From Isoperla grammatica (lineage: Eukaryota; Arthropoda; Insecta; Plecoptera; Perlodidae): a stretch of 64,000 bases of DNA. Positions within the stretch are counted from its first letter, which is position 1, and every line of letters starts with the position of its first letter. A program made the position numbers and the translations under genes. The notes below the pieces were generated by a model that saw only the letters and a program-made list of their open reading frames with translations, did not search any database and was not told where the DNA came from. The stretch covers positions 15,450,006-15,514,005 of the forward strand of contig OX246745.1 of assembly GCA_945910005.1 (NCBI GenBank), written 5' to 3'. Positions 12,161 through 25,440 of the stretch are shown here, one piece after another.

Positions 12161-15100
12161 CAGAGCTATTTTAACCACTGCAGTTGAATGGTATTATTTA
12201 ATATTCATTCCGATATCCCGTAATAATATTGGAATATTACAAATAATTACCGTAAAAATCAAATAGGATCATTGGTTAGCAAAAGGAATATTATAAAGCT
12301 TCATGTATGTACACTCAAATTGTTAAAATAAACTAAAACAGTAATCATTTGTTTGTACTTTGTAGCCACGATAATGTTAAACGTTTACAGGGTCATCAAT
12401 GATAAGTATTTACTTTTACGAGATAAATGTCCAGGAGACTTAATGCATATATAAGCTTAAACCAATTTAAACAAAGAATTAATATCTAAAACGCATTTTT
12501 CCATTTTGGCTCCACATAATTGATGAAGGTAAAAAGAACGACAACTACATTATAAGAGCATCCGTTTTGCATTTGAAGAAAGGAAATTATTACCGGAAAC
12601 TTCTCAGAGAACAAGTTGGACGAATAAATATCATGTTCAACAATGATTCTCGGTTGAAATGTTAGCAGAGAAATTTGGACAGAAAATACGGTTCGTTTAT
12701 GATTTAGATGGATGAATTTTAAAACACACATTGCCCATTAATTTATGGCTTGTATAATTATAGGTAAACATCGTCGGTAAGCATGTCTGAACGTCCAGGT
12801 TTTAAAACCAAATTCCTTCTTGTATTTAGTCGGTACTGCGCCTCGTGACACTGTTCAGAGTAGTTAAGTAGTTATATTACCGTTGATTAGAACATCAATC
12901 CCACATCACACTGACATTCTACCGAGATTAATAATCATTGGCTCGTATAATGCATTTGGATTAAACATATCTAATTAGGTAATAAATAGCAGCACATTGA
13001 TGTTGTATGAATAACGATTAATTACGTTCTATGATTTAGTGAACTCGTGATTTCCTTGCGACTTCTGATTATTGGTATCATAGAGAACGACCGTCAATGA
13101 CATAGTTCTCCCGGTTACCAAGTCTCTTTGCGTGGCAAGACGAAGCTGGGTCAAGGTCATAAGGTCATGTTCAGTCCTTCGCCCAATGACATCAGAGCTG
13201 TCACCGGCTACTAAAACACTTAAGACTTTGAAACTTGTTAATATTGAACGAAAAAGTCAAAATTCAGGTAGAATTCATAGAACTTAGTTTTTTATAATTT
13301 AAAACCGACACTAAAAATTGCTTGAAAATCGTGGGAATTAAATATGTTTCTTTGTGTCTTTAAATTCAATTCATTATCAAAATTTTGGAATTATGCGGGG
13401 AAATATATTTCAAAAAAAAAAACCATTCTTCAAAACTTCCAAACGATACTTTCAGACCCGTAACTTTGCAGTAGGCCCCAGAAAACACAACAACGTACAA
13501 GTTTTTGATGTGTTGTGAGATTTTTCGTATATACTTAATTTTAGCCATGGCAAAACCATCACCGTGCAAAGTAACAACTAAGCCGCTTTATCTTATAAGT
13601 TGAAGGTGGATTCACAACTTTCACTTGTCGCAACGGGACGGAACGGGGTGTCTAGTCCGTATCTGTGACCTATGGTGAACTTCTATATGTGAAACTAGAG
13701 GACAGAACTTTCCTCCCTGGTCGACATACTAGTTCTAAACAATGATGTTTCACAATGAAACTTCCAGGATTGTGGTTTATTTTCTTAAAGTTAAATTCTG
13801 CAGGGATGTCATCACATGTTACTGAAAAACTCGAAAGTTAATTTACACAATCTGTGAAAATAGAGTGTTGAATGACATATCACTCACATTTTCCTTAAAC
13901 GCCTAGGGATCTATTCTGTAACTTCGTTAATCTATGTCCTGAAACGAATTCTGCCTCAATTCAAACTTGTTATGTACAAAATAATGTAAGTTTGAACGAA
14001 AAAGTCCGAATTCATGCAGGATATAGTTTAAGATTAACAGAATAGAGAAAAGGGCTCCTGGAAATCTCGATGTGCTGTAGAAATCGGTGTTATGGAAGCA
14101 ACATGTAATGGAAAAGACATTTGATTTAACATAAATTTCAGTAAAAATTAATAAGATGTCAAAGATTAATGTTATTGGGGGTTTCGGAATACCAATCCAC
14201 AGGCAAAAATTACCACTGGAGACAGAAAATTAACAATTTTCTGTGGTTTTTCCAAAAATAATTTTTTTCTAGATTGTGACAGGTAACAATACACGATTTG
14301 GTTCATAACTTTCAATATGACATATTTTAATACTGCTTTTACATTTGAGCTTCCATTTAAAATAGACACATTTTTTTAAATTTCACGCTAGTCGCCAATA
14401 AGTTACATTTACCGATGCACGTCAATCAAACGTTTGAAATATTTTGAAAGGAACGTTCTATGAAAAGATGGCCTCCAAAACGATAAAAACCTTTTGTCGG
14501 TTTGTCGTGTGGCCAATATTCTGACATTGATATCAAAACAGTGTTTTATTAAAACGCTAAAACCTGCACAAATCATCCACTTGACACTCCACACATCACA
14601 CAATACCGATATTGTAATAACCTGTCGCATTTGGTGTATGTTTGCCTCACGATATGTTTCCATTTAACACTTTTTGCACAATGCAACCAAAAAAGCACAT
14701 CATAAAAGTTACTATCGATAATCCCGTTGGAGGGTGAATATATACCTATACCTGTATGAAAGCAGTTTTTATAGGACGCCCGTTTTTTTGCGTAAAATAA
14801 CTAACATTTTCGTAAACGGGATTATATTACTTTGATAAAAATGTTGGACACATGAGGCAGAATAGTAAAGAAAAAATATTGGCAAATAAAGATGTTTCAA
14901 ACCTGTTATCATCAGCACCCAATACTTCCGAAAAGATAAAAGTAAACAACTTGTAAATACATGCACATATATTTTTACTCACTATTCCATTTCCATACTG
15001 CTCATATAAAATTCAACTTTGCAGTGTGACAATAAGCGAAAGAATAAATATGTTGAACAATGAAAAAAAGAAAATAAATTAGTTTATGTAAGAGACGAAA

Positions 15101-15994
15101 TTAAAACCTATATTATTATTTCTCAAGATTGTTTTATAGTTCTGACACAGCAAAAACCATTTGGATGTAGCTCCAAAAATAACAACCCTTCATGTAGCTG
15201 CTACTCATAACTCAACTAAGTTTCTTATCCGTAAAGTGTTGTATAAAAATTAACGTTATCAGCATTTCAGATGACAGATTTTGATGGCAAATTTTCATGT
15301 GCAATTTGTCTCCAGTTCATTACTATCTCGGCGGAAGCCACAAGCAGAAGCGCTTAATTAATGAATGCTACATAGACGGGAACACTGGGCTAGCCTGAAC
15401 GAGGATCCTAATTGTTTTTAGCCGTCGCAAAACTTTAACCACGTACGCAATTTATTCCTAGCTCATTTATTTTCTTCCATGCTTAACCGTGTGATTATAT
15501 AGAAACAAAAAGGAAAACCAAAATTCATTCATAATATCAACGGACGTACGTTTTATCAATCTTAACTTGTCGACCGTAAACAACACAATGTCTACAGGGA
15601 TACGAGAGAACGGAATGTGAATAAATCCTAACAATTATTAATTATTAACAATATATCTCTATGTACCTACCATTTGATTCTAATGGCGCTGAAGTACAGG
15701 AATTGCACTGGTTTTAAAGATGAAAATGTATTTTGTGTATACGGAAAAAACTAACATTTAAAACTCATGCGAACAAAGCAATATTTCTTTTGAAAAGTTT
15801 TGCGAACACAATCTTCTCTAATCTAACGTCGGTTCAGCTTACCGTTCCTCATAACCAGGTTATGAATTCAGTCTAGACACGGATCATATTTTCACATTTC
15901 GACATATTTATACACGAAGTGAAGTATGAGCCCTTCTAAAGAGTAAGCCTAAAAGTTTTCCAAAACGCAGACAACTCCCCTGAGATAAAGGAAC
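12161..15994. other. No recognised gene
   Basis: Long AT-rich stretch. Open frames are all shorter than about 85 codons and their products show no motif. No tandem array or long inverted repeat was seen. One short inverted pair (ATAATCCCGTT near 14717 and its complement near 14813) is too small to call. Confidence 0.35.
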
Positions 15995-16024
15995 GGGTTG
16001 GGTGGGTGGGTGGGTGGGTGGGTT
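15995..16024. repeat. (GGGT)n microsatellite
   Basis: About seven imperfect copies of GGGT. Four or more close G triplets give it the potential to form a G-quadruplex. Confidence 0.9.
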
Positions 16025-16288
16025 GCTTATTGTGTGGGGAGGTGGCCATGTTCCAGTGTGCTGTGTCACGTACGTATACTATATCTTGCGAGAGAAGTAT
16101 GAGAGAATAATGTATACTCAGTAACGGGGTTTCTCTGGTCACAGGTAATATATGTCCATCTAGCCTGCGGAACTCCCGAATTCGGTATCTTAAAATTGCT
16201 TAAATATGTATTTAAGCTGTCCCAAATGTAAATCAATATGTGTGACTGTAGAGAATTTAGTGATCTTTCTTATATGAATGTTTCTTTG

Positions 16289-16640
16289 TTCCAATCAATA
16301 TTTCCATTAAGTTGTTGGAGGATTTCACGACTCGTAGATGGGAACAGATTATTTTCTTCTGGGTTGTTTCGCCGTGTCGGTACAGAGTTTTCACTCGACG
16401 TTTCGCCACCCATGTTGGTAGCTTTTACAAGTCTTGAAGTCTTGAAAAAGCCACCAACATGGGTGGCGAAACGTCGAGTGAAAACTCTGTACCGACACGG
16501 CGAAACAACCCAGAAGAAAATAATCTGTTTCCAATATTTCCGTTATTCAGATGTTCTTAATTACCTTTTGTAATCTGATGTTGCAGGACACCTTTCACAA
16601 ATAATTAAGAACTTCCGCAAAATGGAAATATTGATTGGAA
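16289..16640. mobile_element. Nested foldback element with perfect 77-bp inner arms
   Basis: Positions 16343-16419 and 16453-16529 are exact reverse complements over 77 bases by direct reading, around a 33-base loop. A second, outer pair is also exact over 20 bases (16289-16308 and 16621-16640). The inner arms carry GGCGAAACGTCGAGTG and GGCGAAACAACCC. The GCGAAACGTC block after a short GC hairpin recalls repeats found with Penelope-like or hammerhead-type elements, but the canonical CUGAUGA core is not present. A 111-codon plus frame across the palindrome is a by-product of the structure. Perfect arms imply recent formation or ongoing correction. Confidence 0.9.
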
Positions 16641-16720
16641 TAAAAAAACGTTCCTAAGAGAAAGCATGTAATTCTCTAAAGGACGAGATATTTTGATTTT
16701 GTTGTAGATTTAAATTATTT

Positions 16721-16960
16721 GTCCCACCTCCGCGTCAGACCCAACGTGTCGGGAAGTGCTTCGATGGTCCTTATCAATTAATCTTTGATCAAATCATCCA
16801 GTAAAATACTCAAAACGCTCTGTTTTTTTCAATTCAACATACATTTTAATTTTCTTGAATTTTGTTACATTCATGTAAAAGCTTCAATTTTAATGAAAGT
16901 TGCTTTTTGAATGTCGTGTCTACGTCTAAAACTAAGAGCTACACGGGGGCATGTTTTTGT
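16721..16960 (+). repeat. Dispersed repeat family, copy A
   Basis: The segment containing CAGACCCAACGTGTCGGGAA and, further on, TTTTAATGAAAGTTGCTTTT matches the copy at 25.19-25.43 kb in the same orientation. Differences are scattered substitutions and indels. It contains no ORF of note. Confidence 0.65.
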
Positions 16961-17005
16961 CAACGTTGCCTTCGTAAAACTCTTAATTGAATAAAGAACT
17001 ATGTT

Positions 17006-17155
17006 TTCAATACATCAGTGGATGTGTTGATATTTGATAGAGATCGAAGAATAAGATAACGACCAGTTAGGCACTTCTCTGCGCGTTGGGTCTTGCGCGG
17101 TGGTGGGAGAAAGAATTTAACGGGAAAGGCATTACCTGGGACCACAGAAACCCTA
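17006..17155 (-). repeat. Dispersed repeat family, copy B (inverted)
   Basis: The reverse complement reads CAGGTAATGCC, then CTTTCTCCCACCACCG, then ACCCAACGCGCAGAGAAG, then TCAAATATCAAC. These blocks align in order with 25.15-25.29 kb. Copy B faces copy A, which ends 45 bp upstream, so the two could form a foldback pair. Confidence 0.65.
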
Positions 17156-18827
17156 TTACAGGTTGTAGCCACTATGTCTTGTCTACATCGGACGAGATAT
17201 TGCCCGTAAACACAAATAAGATCTAATCTTAGTACGAACAACGTAGCCCATCATTCACTCCACAGAAAATCTTGTTCATCAAAACATGAACATGTAGACC
17301 TGATGAAAATGTTGAGCTCAAATTCCGTCTTGTTTAATTAAGAGGCATTTCTGGGTTAGATTCTTACAACTTAATACGAGTCTGCAATTATTTAACAGTA
17401 TTAACATTGGATTAATATTGCATCAGTTGACCAAATTGAGTTATTTGACCCCAATAAAGGAGACAAAAAATATATTTTTAATTTTCTATGATAGGTCATA
17501 CATTTTTATTGCTACCAATGTGTTTTTAAAGTTTCCACCTGTATTTTATTATTTAATACAAAATGAATAAATATGTTATAAATGTGACATTTGACCCTGC
17601 ATTTGAACGCTGGATTTTTCCAGACGTATACCACGTTTTTTTTTATGAGCTATTCGAATACTTTCATTTGATTAATGTCATCCTCCGTCACAAATTTTAT
17701 ACCAATCATGCCATTTTGGAGGGTTATGCAAAGAAACATGAGTGATTTATAACCATAGCCTATACTCAGGGTCAGTAAAGTAATACCCGCAAGCAACCCG
17801 CACCTACTATCACACTTGTCCCGCATTTACGACCACCCGTTTGATATTAACTCGTCTTTATCCGCTCCAGTAAGATCAAACTTGAAGCTATCTCGCAACC
17901 CGCATTTTTTTTATGTGTGCATACGGCTTTGTTATGTACGGATACATCAAAACGATTTGATGACAAGGAATTCGCATGAATAATTAAAAAAGAAAGGACG
18001 TGAATTTTTATTTAAAATATAGTGCCTAAAATGTGTAGGGAACATCATACATATAAATACACGTCATATTGTAATAAAGATATTGATTTAAATAAATATT
18101 TTTTAAGGAAACTGAATTGGTATTAGGAGTAAAATGTTGTATCCTAGGGTAAAAAATCAAAATCGGCGTTGAAGGAAACACTTCTAGTTGAAAAGTTCTT
18201 AGAAGTGAACGGTCGAGAACGCGATTTAATTCATGAGCAATGCCTGAAAACTTCCGGGAGCTTTAGATTCTGATTGTCTGAGTCGTAACGCTGTCTGTCG
18301 CCGGTCATGGAAGCGCACTAGCGCTCTGTGCGGAGAGAAACGTAACTTTCCCGTGGCGTCGCTCGTGATATCGGCTATAACTGCTTTATTAATGTGAGCA
18401 ATTTGTAATCTAAATTAATAAAACTAGAAACGTGTTAAAATTTACCTCACTGTTCAACCAGATGGCTCTTATAAACCTTACAACCATTCTAGACGTAGAC
18501 TGTTCCAAAATGAAAAGAATTCCAACTAGTTTGCTGTTTGACTGAAATTTATCATCTACATCTCAGTTTCCCCTTCAATAAATCGTCTGTCTTTGAACAT
18601 TTTGCTTATTGGTTCAAATTCAGCTACTGAGTAAGACTAGACTTTTGAAATTGCAAACACTAGATAGTTATTTATGATAGAAAGAAGTGTATTACTGTTT
18701 TCCCTAGAACAAAACTATGCAAAGCTTTAAAATGCAGCCATTATTTCTCAAAGGTCTCAGTGAATCGATGTTGGATTCTTATACTTTGAGTTGCAAATTA
18801 CGATACAATTGGTAAAACAGTACAATG
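17156..18827. other. No recognised gene
   Basis: AT-rich, with a more GC-rich patch at about 18200-18370 that has no open frame or known motif. No repeats recognised. Confidence 0.35.
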
Positions 18828-19132
18828 TAACACACCGGTGTAACAGAATATCTTTACTCTTGGAATATTATTACTCAGATTGCGTTACACGTAGCGAAGC
18901 GAACTTCAGAAGAAAACGTGGGGTCTCAAAATAACCTTAACCTAACATAACCTAACCTAACCTAACTTATCCTATCCTAACCTAACCTAAACTAACCCAA
19001 TATAACCTTAGTATGACGCAGCTTAACCTTTTCTTTGTTCGCAACGTGTAACGGCTGCTGAGTAAGAGCGGGTATTAGTAATGATGGGCAATGCGTAAAG
19101 ATATTCCAATACACCGATATTCAATGTGTTAA
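18828..19132. mobile_element. Foldback MITE carrying telomere-like repeats in its loop
   Basis: Inverted arms can be followed from the outside in. Left TAACACACCGGTGTA faces right TACACCGATATTCAATGTGTTA. Left GAATATCTTTAC faces right AAAGATATTCC. Left ACTCAG faces right CTGAGT. Left GCGTTACACGTAGCGAA faces right TTCGCAACGTGTAACGGC. The loop (about 18930-19015) holds degenerate CCTAA repeats. The element is about 305 bp and has no ORF. Clear target duplications were not resolved. Confidence 0.7.
18932..19012. repeat. Degenerate (CCTAA)n, telomere-like
   Basis: About 80 bp made mostly of AACCT/CCTAA variants (for example CCTAACCTAACCTAAC), interrupted by CATAA, CTTAT and CTATC. TTAGG is the telomere repeat of most insects and many other arthropods, but similar interstitial runs also arise by slippage. 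It lies in the loop of the foldback element above. Confidence 0.8.
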
Positions 19133-21100
19133 CTAAACTCAATTTTGCTTGCCAGTTAGAAACTCTTGCAATTACTATAACCAGATAAACATGTAATACC
19201 GTTTATTGTATGCGTTTACAAGACCTAATAGTGAACTTAATTTCTAGTGCATAATTCGTACAGTGTGTGTACGTCTGCAACAAGTATTAAGTAGAAAACC
19301 ATATGGATAGAGATAGTATGCACTTAAATCCATACGGTATACAAAACTTTAGAGAGTACGAGAGAGTTCACAAACTAAGTTCTACTTAACAGTGTCGGCT
19401 ATCTAATCTAGTCACCACTAATCGAAAGGTTGAACGGGGCTAAGAACCGCATGTTACTAAGAAATATAGCAAACAGAACCTGTTTAAACTTTTTATGTTT
19501 ACAAATACCCCTAAATGAATTGACTCGGTAACCGTGTGGCTAAAGTTCAAAGAAACTTATTTGAACTACTTGTCTAACACTGATTAACTAAGTTTGAGAT
19601 TGGAAATTTTAAACAATAGATTAGTATGCCATGTTGGCACACTTGACACAAATTACGCTGCCAGAGGATTAATGTGCAACTTGAATTTAGATATTATGAT
19701 AGTGTTACTTATAAATTATTATAATGTTCAGAGTTGTTTGTATATCTGGAGAATATCTTCTCTTCTAAAAGACATAATACATAAGTCACTGGTGATAAAA
19801 ATGAAAGTGTTTGCCAGAAATAGTTCTATAAACTTGAGTCGTATCTTTAAAACTAGATGAAATAGTAAATGTGTGTTCCATGTGGAACTAGTTATAATCA
19901 AGCTCTACATATATGTTTAAATAAATACTTCGAAATGTGTTATTACGTATGGATTAAATTAGACAATAATATGAGATATTGTGGAAATAATCTCATCTTA
20001 CCAAAACCAATAAATGTCACAATATCATGTCACCAGATTTTGATAATCTCTATCTCCGAATCGTTTTATCTTTAAATATTAAATGCCGTTTTTAAAATAC
20101 GAACTTTAAAACTTATATTCTTAACAGGTTTTTTTAATTGTAAGCTAACAAACTGATAGATGACCTAATTGTATAAATATAACATTTTCCTCTTTTACAC
20201 AGTTTTTTTTTTTTTTAAGTTTTTCAATTTCCTTCAGCGGAAATGTAGATACGATCCTGAACACAGATTATATTATATACACACATAATGACGTTTTATA
20301 TAATCTGTTTATCCGGCATCTTAAACAATACACGTCACGAAGGTCTTAAATAGTTAGAGGATGTTAGCAACATTTCCTGCAAAGTTCAATAAAAGCAACT
20401 GAAACAATTAAGTTTAAAAGTGTCTTAAACCATCCCGTCTTCTCGTGTACTGAAAGAAACATTTTGCTCAAAGAAGATCTGTTAGCGTCTTAAAACTTAC
20501 GATGGTGGGAAAATAACAGATTTCGATCTCAATTTAACGCTGAGAAAGTATTAAAACCACTTAGAATACCACTTTTTACTCGTTCCTTACGAATACTACA
20601 CACAGTCGGAACGGTTACTTTTTTTGTTTCCAATAGGTCTAGCAAAGTATAGTATATACTAGAAGTGTTTAAGTGTCAAGGTTAATATTTTTTTATATGA
20701 TGGAATTTGGATTAAATTATATCGTTTTTGTTATACGAAAATTTTCGGCAGTATAAACAATTTTTACCGTTCGAGAAAAATAATTCGTGAACATAAAATT
20801 GTTAAAAATAAATTTAATCGCACAAACAAAGGTGTGTTTGTTTTTCATCTTGCTCGCTAATAGAAGTTCTTGGTGATGTGGTGAATTTAAAACGTACCTA
20901 GTTAAAAAGTGCTATTATTTTTAATCATCCACATTGCATTAGAGCCCATGGTGTTGTCTTAACAAGTTTCTTGATATCGATATAAAAAGCGGCAGGAACT
21001 GCTTGTCGGAATAAGTTTACCCGTACAGATGAGTGAGTAATCGAATGATAAGGAAGAAATAGAAGATTCCGAAAGAAACTCGACTCGAGTGAGAAAAGAA
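19133..21100. other. No recognised gene
   Basis: Very AT-rich. An 88-codon frame (19594-19860) is followed directly by a 68-codon frame (19869-20075) on the same strand. Neither product has a recognisable motif, and the junction has no convincing splice pair. Confidence 0.3.
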
Positions 21101-21116
21101 GGGGGGGGGGGGGGGG
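21101..21116. repeat. Poly-G tract
   Basis: Sixteen consecutive G following a purine-rich stretch (AGAAAAGAA). Confidence 0.95.
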
Positions 21117-24100
21117 TCGGCCTCAATACCTGCACAACATAGTTGAACGAAACTAAGTTTAGGTCGACTCGGTTCTGTCTGAAAGTTTAGCAAGATCTTG
21201 TCATAGTGAAACTCCTCCATGTATATAGGCCGGCCGACCGGCTGGCTCGGCTTCAGATCACCGCAACATTAGACCATCGATTTTGTGATTCGAAAACCTC
21301 ACTGGATTCCAACATAAACCGGAAACTGGTGATTTCACAATACGTGAGGCTTTGGCCAATCAGATTGACGCAATTCAAAGCATGTCGACGCCTCCTCCCT
21401 TAGGTCTATGCAGAACCGTGGACAGACTCTATACGACACAGTTTTCGGTGTCGATATGTGATCGACTCTGACGAACTGTGTTGGCTAAACTTTTTCTACG
21501 ACGGAATTCTAGTATTTAAGTTCGTGACCGGACTGTGATCTCAAGCACAAATCGCTGTTTTATTGATTTTAATGGGGTTAGATCGACTGAATGGTGCGTA
21601 GTCCGTACCTACCTAGCAGTCCATCTAAGGAGAATGGTTACACGTACCATAGTAATGGTGGACGTAAACACAGGTTTAATGGGCCGGAAACGCGTTAGAT
21701 AATATCCAAAGTATTGTTTTGTAATACTTAGTAGTGATATAATTAAAAAATAAGGTGTACACTACAGTGGCGTACCGTGACATTTACGTTGGGGAAGTTG
21801 TTCACTGGTGGGCACCGCATGGGACCTGGTCCAGTCCATAGGGTTTGTTTGGTTTTATTTTGGGATGAACCCACTATATGACCCACTATGTGCCTAAAGC
21901 ACTGAGAATGGTCTATTTCGAAGGTTTCCAATATTCCGGCACGTGTTACCTCCATCTTTATATTCTAAGAGTCATTTACAAAAACATACCCGTTAATATT
22001 ACCGTTTTAGTAAGTACAACAAGTTCTGGATCCTACCCTCACTTATTGTGGAAGTAACATGAACAAATGGGTGTTACAGGCCTAGAGTGGAAATGTTTAA
22101 TTTGGTTCATTAAAACATACGACATATGAAGTAATTACTGTGTTCTCGTGTGCCGGTCTACAACGATAAAAGTTGTTCCGGGAGAAAAGTCAATCTAGAA
22201 GAAGCAACGCCAACACACCGTAACAAAAGGCATTACAAAGAATGCTTTTCCTCTGTCAGCCAATTTCAGCTAGTGAAATTAGTAAACGACTTTAATGCCA
22301 AGAATTACACGATGGTTTTACGTCAACCGAGATACGGAGCGCAATTAACAACTATACATATTGCGGATGGGTCCCAGAACACTTAATTCCTTGCGTTCTC
22401 GACTGTACACCTGTTTCCTGCTATTCATTTAATGTTTATTCTGTTACGTTATTAAACTGATCCAACGAGAAGACTATAGATATAACTGTACAGCATACAA
22501 CGAACATAGTAGAACAGTAAAAACATACATTGATTGATGTAGCAAGAAATATTGTTCCAGAAGTTAAAAAAACAAACCAAGAACGAGATAACATTAATAA
22601 TTGGAGAGATGAAGAATACAAATTGATACCTATTGTTACGTGTTTTTGTTTGGGCGTCTCGGTTAGCTCTTGGCAGAACATAGCATTACCCATGCTTCTA
22701 TATTATACTAGTGATCGCAAATTCACGGAGTTAGTAAAAATAATTCATTTTTTTAATTATTTCGTCAATAAGTATAGTAAAATAATTTATTTGGGTAATC
22801 AACGCCAGGATGTGACACAAAGAACTTAGGAGTCAGATTGTTAAAACAAATTAGACATTGTATATTTTATATTCGAGTGGTTCGTTTATGTTGATTGGTT
22901 ACAACCGTTTAATTCCTTGTTTTTATTAATCAGATCAGTTTTTGTCTCACTGAGACACGACTAGGGTATGCTGTAACAGTTGCCTGCTTGTAGTTTATAC
23001 CGTCCTTCCGAGAAAAGATAGAATAAGGGTGGATATAAACTATAAAGTACGTTTTACGGTGCAAAACCCTTGAAGGCCATGTGTATTAAACTGTCAGATC
23101 GGTTCTGTCTGGTACTGTTGTTAAAAATATTACAAATTTGAGTAACTTCCTACCGTATGGAATTGCACTAGAACACTAAAACTTAACAATAGTTGACCTC
23201 CTTGGCAAAGTGAATACACATTAATTTTAGTAAAATTAAAAATATGAACCATGTAGTTTTAGTACGTGACTATACCTCACCAAGGATTGTACATACTAAC
23301 AGATCACACTGCTCCCGATTTTCATTTGTGTGCGAGAGCGAGTATACAAGTGTACACGCCTTCATTTTTCACCCAGTGCTGTCCCAGTAAACAACTGTGC
23401 TGACTAGTGATTGACAGCTAGCCTCAAAGCAGGCCTAGGAACAAAGTGATATTCTCTTGCAGAGTAGAAAACCCGCATATATGGACTGGCTCTTATAAGT
23501 AAACAAAATTGTATATAAAGGAGTATAATTCGTAGCAGTATACCATGAACAAATTGTTGTTTTAAGAAACTTTCCAACTATCGAAGTGTAGGTGAGAATA
23601 TTTCTGAAATGTATCTTAGTAAAGGTAAAAGTAATTAAAAAACAAAGTTGTAGCTAAAGAGGAGACGCAACATATTTTGAGAAGAATGTAATATATCACT
23701 CTCAAAACATTTTCACAATATGGTAAGATGTGTGAAGATACCATTATATAATAATATATTATTAAGCCAGCGTATAGCGAACGTTTCAAATTTGCTTTTT
23801 AGGAGAGAAACACGAAAAAAACAAGCCAATGCAGGCCATGGTGTCAGTCGAAACGAGAAAACAATCGACTGATTTTTTTTAGAAACATACCTGTTCAGAT
23901 TTTGGTGAATTGTTTAAGCCGAATACATTTTGGTCCGGGCCTATACAATGTAAGATAGTTTAAAGATAAGAGCTCAGTGTTATTTCTACAGTATAATATG
24001 TGAGAAAGGTGACATTTGTTATAGTATGTAAGTGTGAATAATGATTCAATACTTACTCCCTTGTATTTAAATACAACATATTCATTATTTTACGAGCATA

Positions 24101-25143
24101 CTACAAGATTATGCATGTCTAAGCTAACTGCATTCAGACCATCAGTTTTAAAAGATAAAATTGTGTTTTCTTTTTGTGCAGACATAATTTAACGTCACTT
24201 TTGATGCCTTTTGCGTTTGTTTTCTTTCGTTATTTGACAAAGTTGTAAATTATATGTTTACTTGCTACATTTACCCAAGAAAAACTACTACCTGAAAATG
24301 CTTTATTATTAATTTTTCACGGCGTACATGTTCAGAGTTTTAAACTATGCAACTACAACTCTCCATAAAATAAATTGCATTCTCAAAAAACGAACTGGTA
24401 CATTATTAGATGAAAATTGGTTACAGTTTTTAATTCTTATTTTCAGGTCAGACGCATTGTTGCCAAACGATAGAAACATATTTCACAATTGCACATATTA
24501 AAACATTTATTTTTAATAACAGGTATGCAATAAACTTTAGTCTAAACTAAGTTTTATATCATACTCGAACAACGTAGTAAACCGTTTAACGGCGTATCAT
24601 CATTTTTGTAAGTATTATACAACATAAATAAAGAACACAAACCTATATATACGAGGCAGTAGCTTACGAAAATAAAACTAGGCCACACTACAGGGTGGGG
24701 ACAACGATAAAAAAACAGTAAAACACAAAACACAAACGTTCCCCACACCTGTATTTTTGTTGGGCTAGAGACGCGACTACTGACTGTTCGAATGTTGGGT
24801 CGTTTGCCTTTAGACTTGTGGCTCTGCGCTACGGTGAGTTATAGCGGTTATAGTAGGGGTTGCAAGGGAGAGCTTGAGAATGTGATATGATGCGACAGGG
24901 GTGGACAAAGCTGTAGGGGTTTCCAAACGATAAGTAGCCCGTTATGACGTGCGGTTGTAGACCATCCAGAAGCACCTAAATCAGAAGCACAAACCAACTA
25001 AAGGAAAATATGGAGGTTTGCGCGAGCGAGCACACATCGTATCACGTATCACATTCTCCGGGCCGCACTTTATTGCCTCTCCTATCTGATCGTCTCAAAT
25101 AACGCGTCGTGACAGTAAAATATCCTACACTTTCTCTACACTC
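21117..25143. other. No confidently recognised gene
   Basis: The most protein-like open stretches are 22150-22386 (78 codons, plus) and 22530-22829 (99 codons, plus). Both have mixed, hydrophilic compositions but no domain I recognise, and neither has paired splice signals that convince me. A 20-bp imperfect inverted pair near 24876 and 25037 (GAGAATGTGATA and its complement) is too short to define an element. Confidence 0.3.
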
Positions 25144-25440
25144 TGTTCTGTGGTAACAGGTAATGCCGCTTCTTCCTGAATTCTTTCTGCCACCACCGTC
25201 TCGGACCCAACGCGCCGAGAAGCGCCTCGCTTGTCGTTACCTTAGTCTGTGACCTATCAAATATCAAAACAACCACTGAATTATTGAAAACATATTTTTT
25301 TCTGAAATTAAATTCGACATGAATTGTTGGAAAAATGCTTAAATTTTAATGAAAGTTGCTTTTTCGAAATTCGTCTGTAAGACGAAAACTAAACATTTTA
25401 CGAGGAGAACGTTAAAAAAAACATGGCCTTATAAAACGTT
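25144..25440 (+). repeat. Dispersed repeat family, copy C
   Basis: The most complete copy of the family. Its first part (25144-25293; blocks CAGGTAATGCC, CACCACCG, CGGACCCAACGCGCCGAGAA, TATCAAATATCAA) aligns with inverted copy B at 17.0-17.15 kb. Its later part (from about 25190, including TTTTAATGAAAGTTGCTTTT) aligns with copy A at 16.72-16.96 kb. No ORF. The class is unknown. Confidence 0.65.

Noticed and set aside
16441..16530. Hammerhead ribozyme
   Set aside because: GCGAAACGTC follows a small hairpin, but the required CUGAUGA segment before the hairpin is absent (the sequence is TTGAAAAAG). It is kept only as a hint in the findings.
16238..16573. 111-codon ORF
   Set aside because: It crosses both arms of the perfect palindrome and has no independent coding signal.
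21765..21960. hAT-type end CAGTGGCGTACCGTGAC, similar to the MITE at 46.92 kb
   Set aside because: No matching right terminus or target duplication was found nearby. A single 12-base match is not enough.
24876..25058. Inverted repeat GAGAATGTGATA and complement
   Set aside because: The arms are only about 20 bp with mismatches and do not extend. No boundaries can be set.
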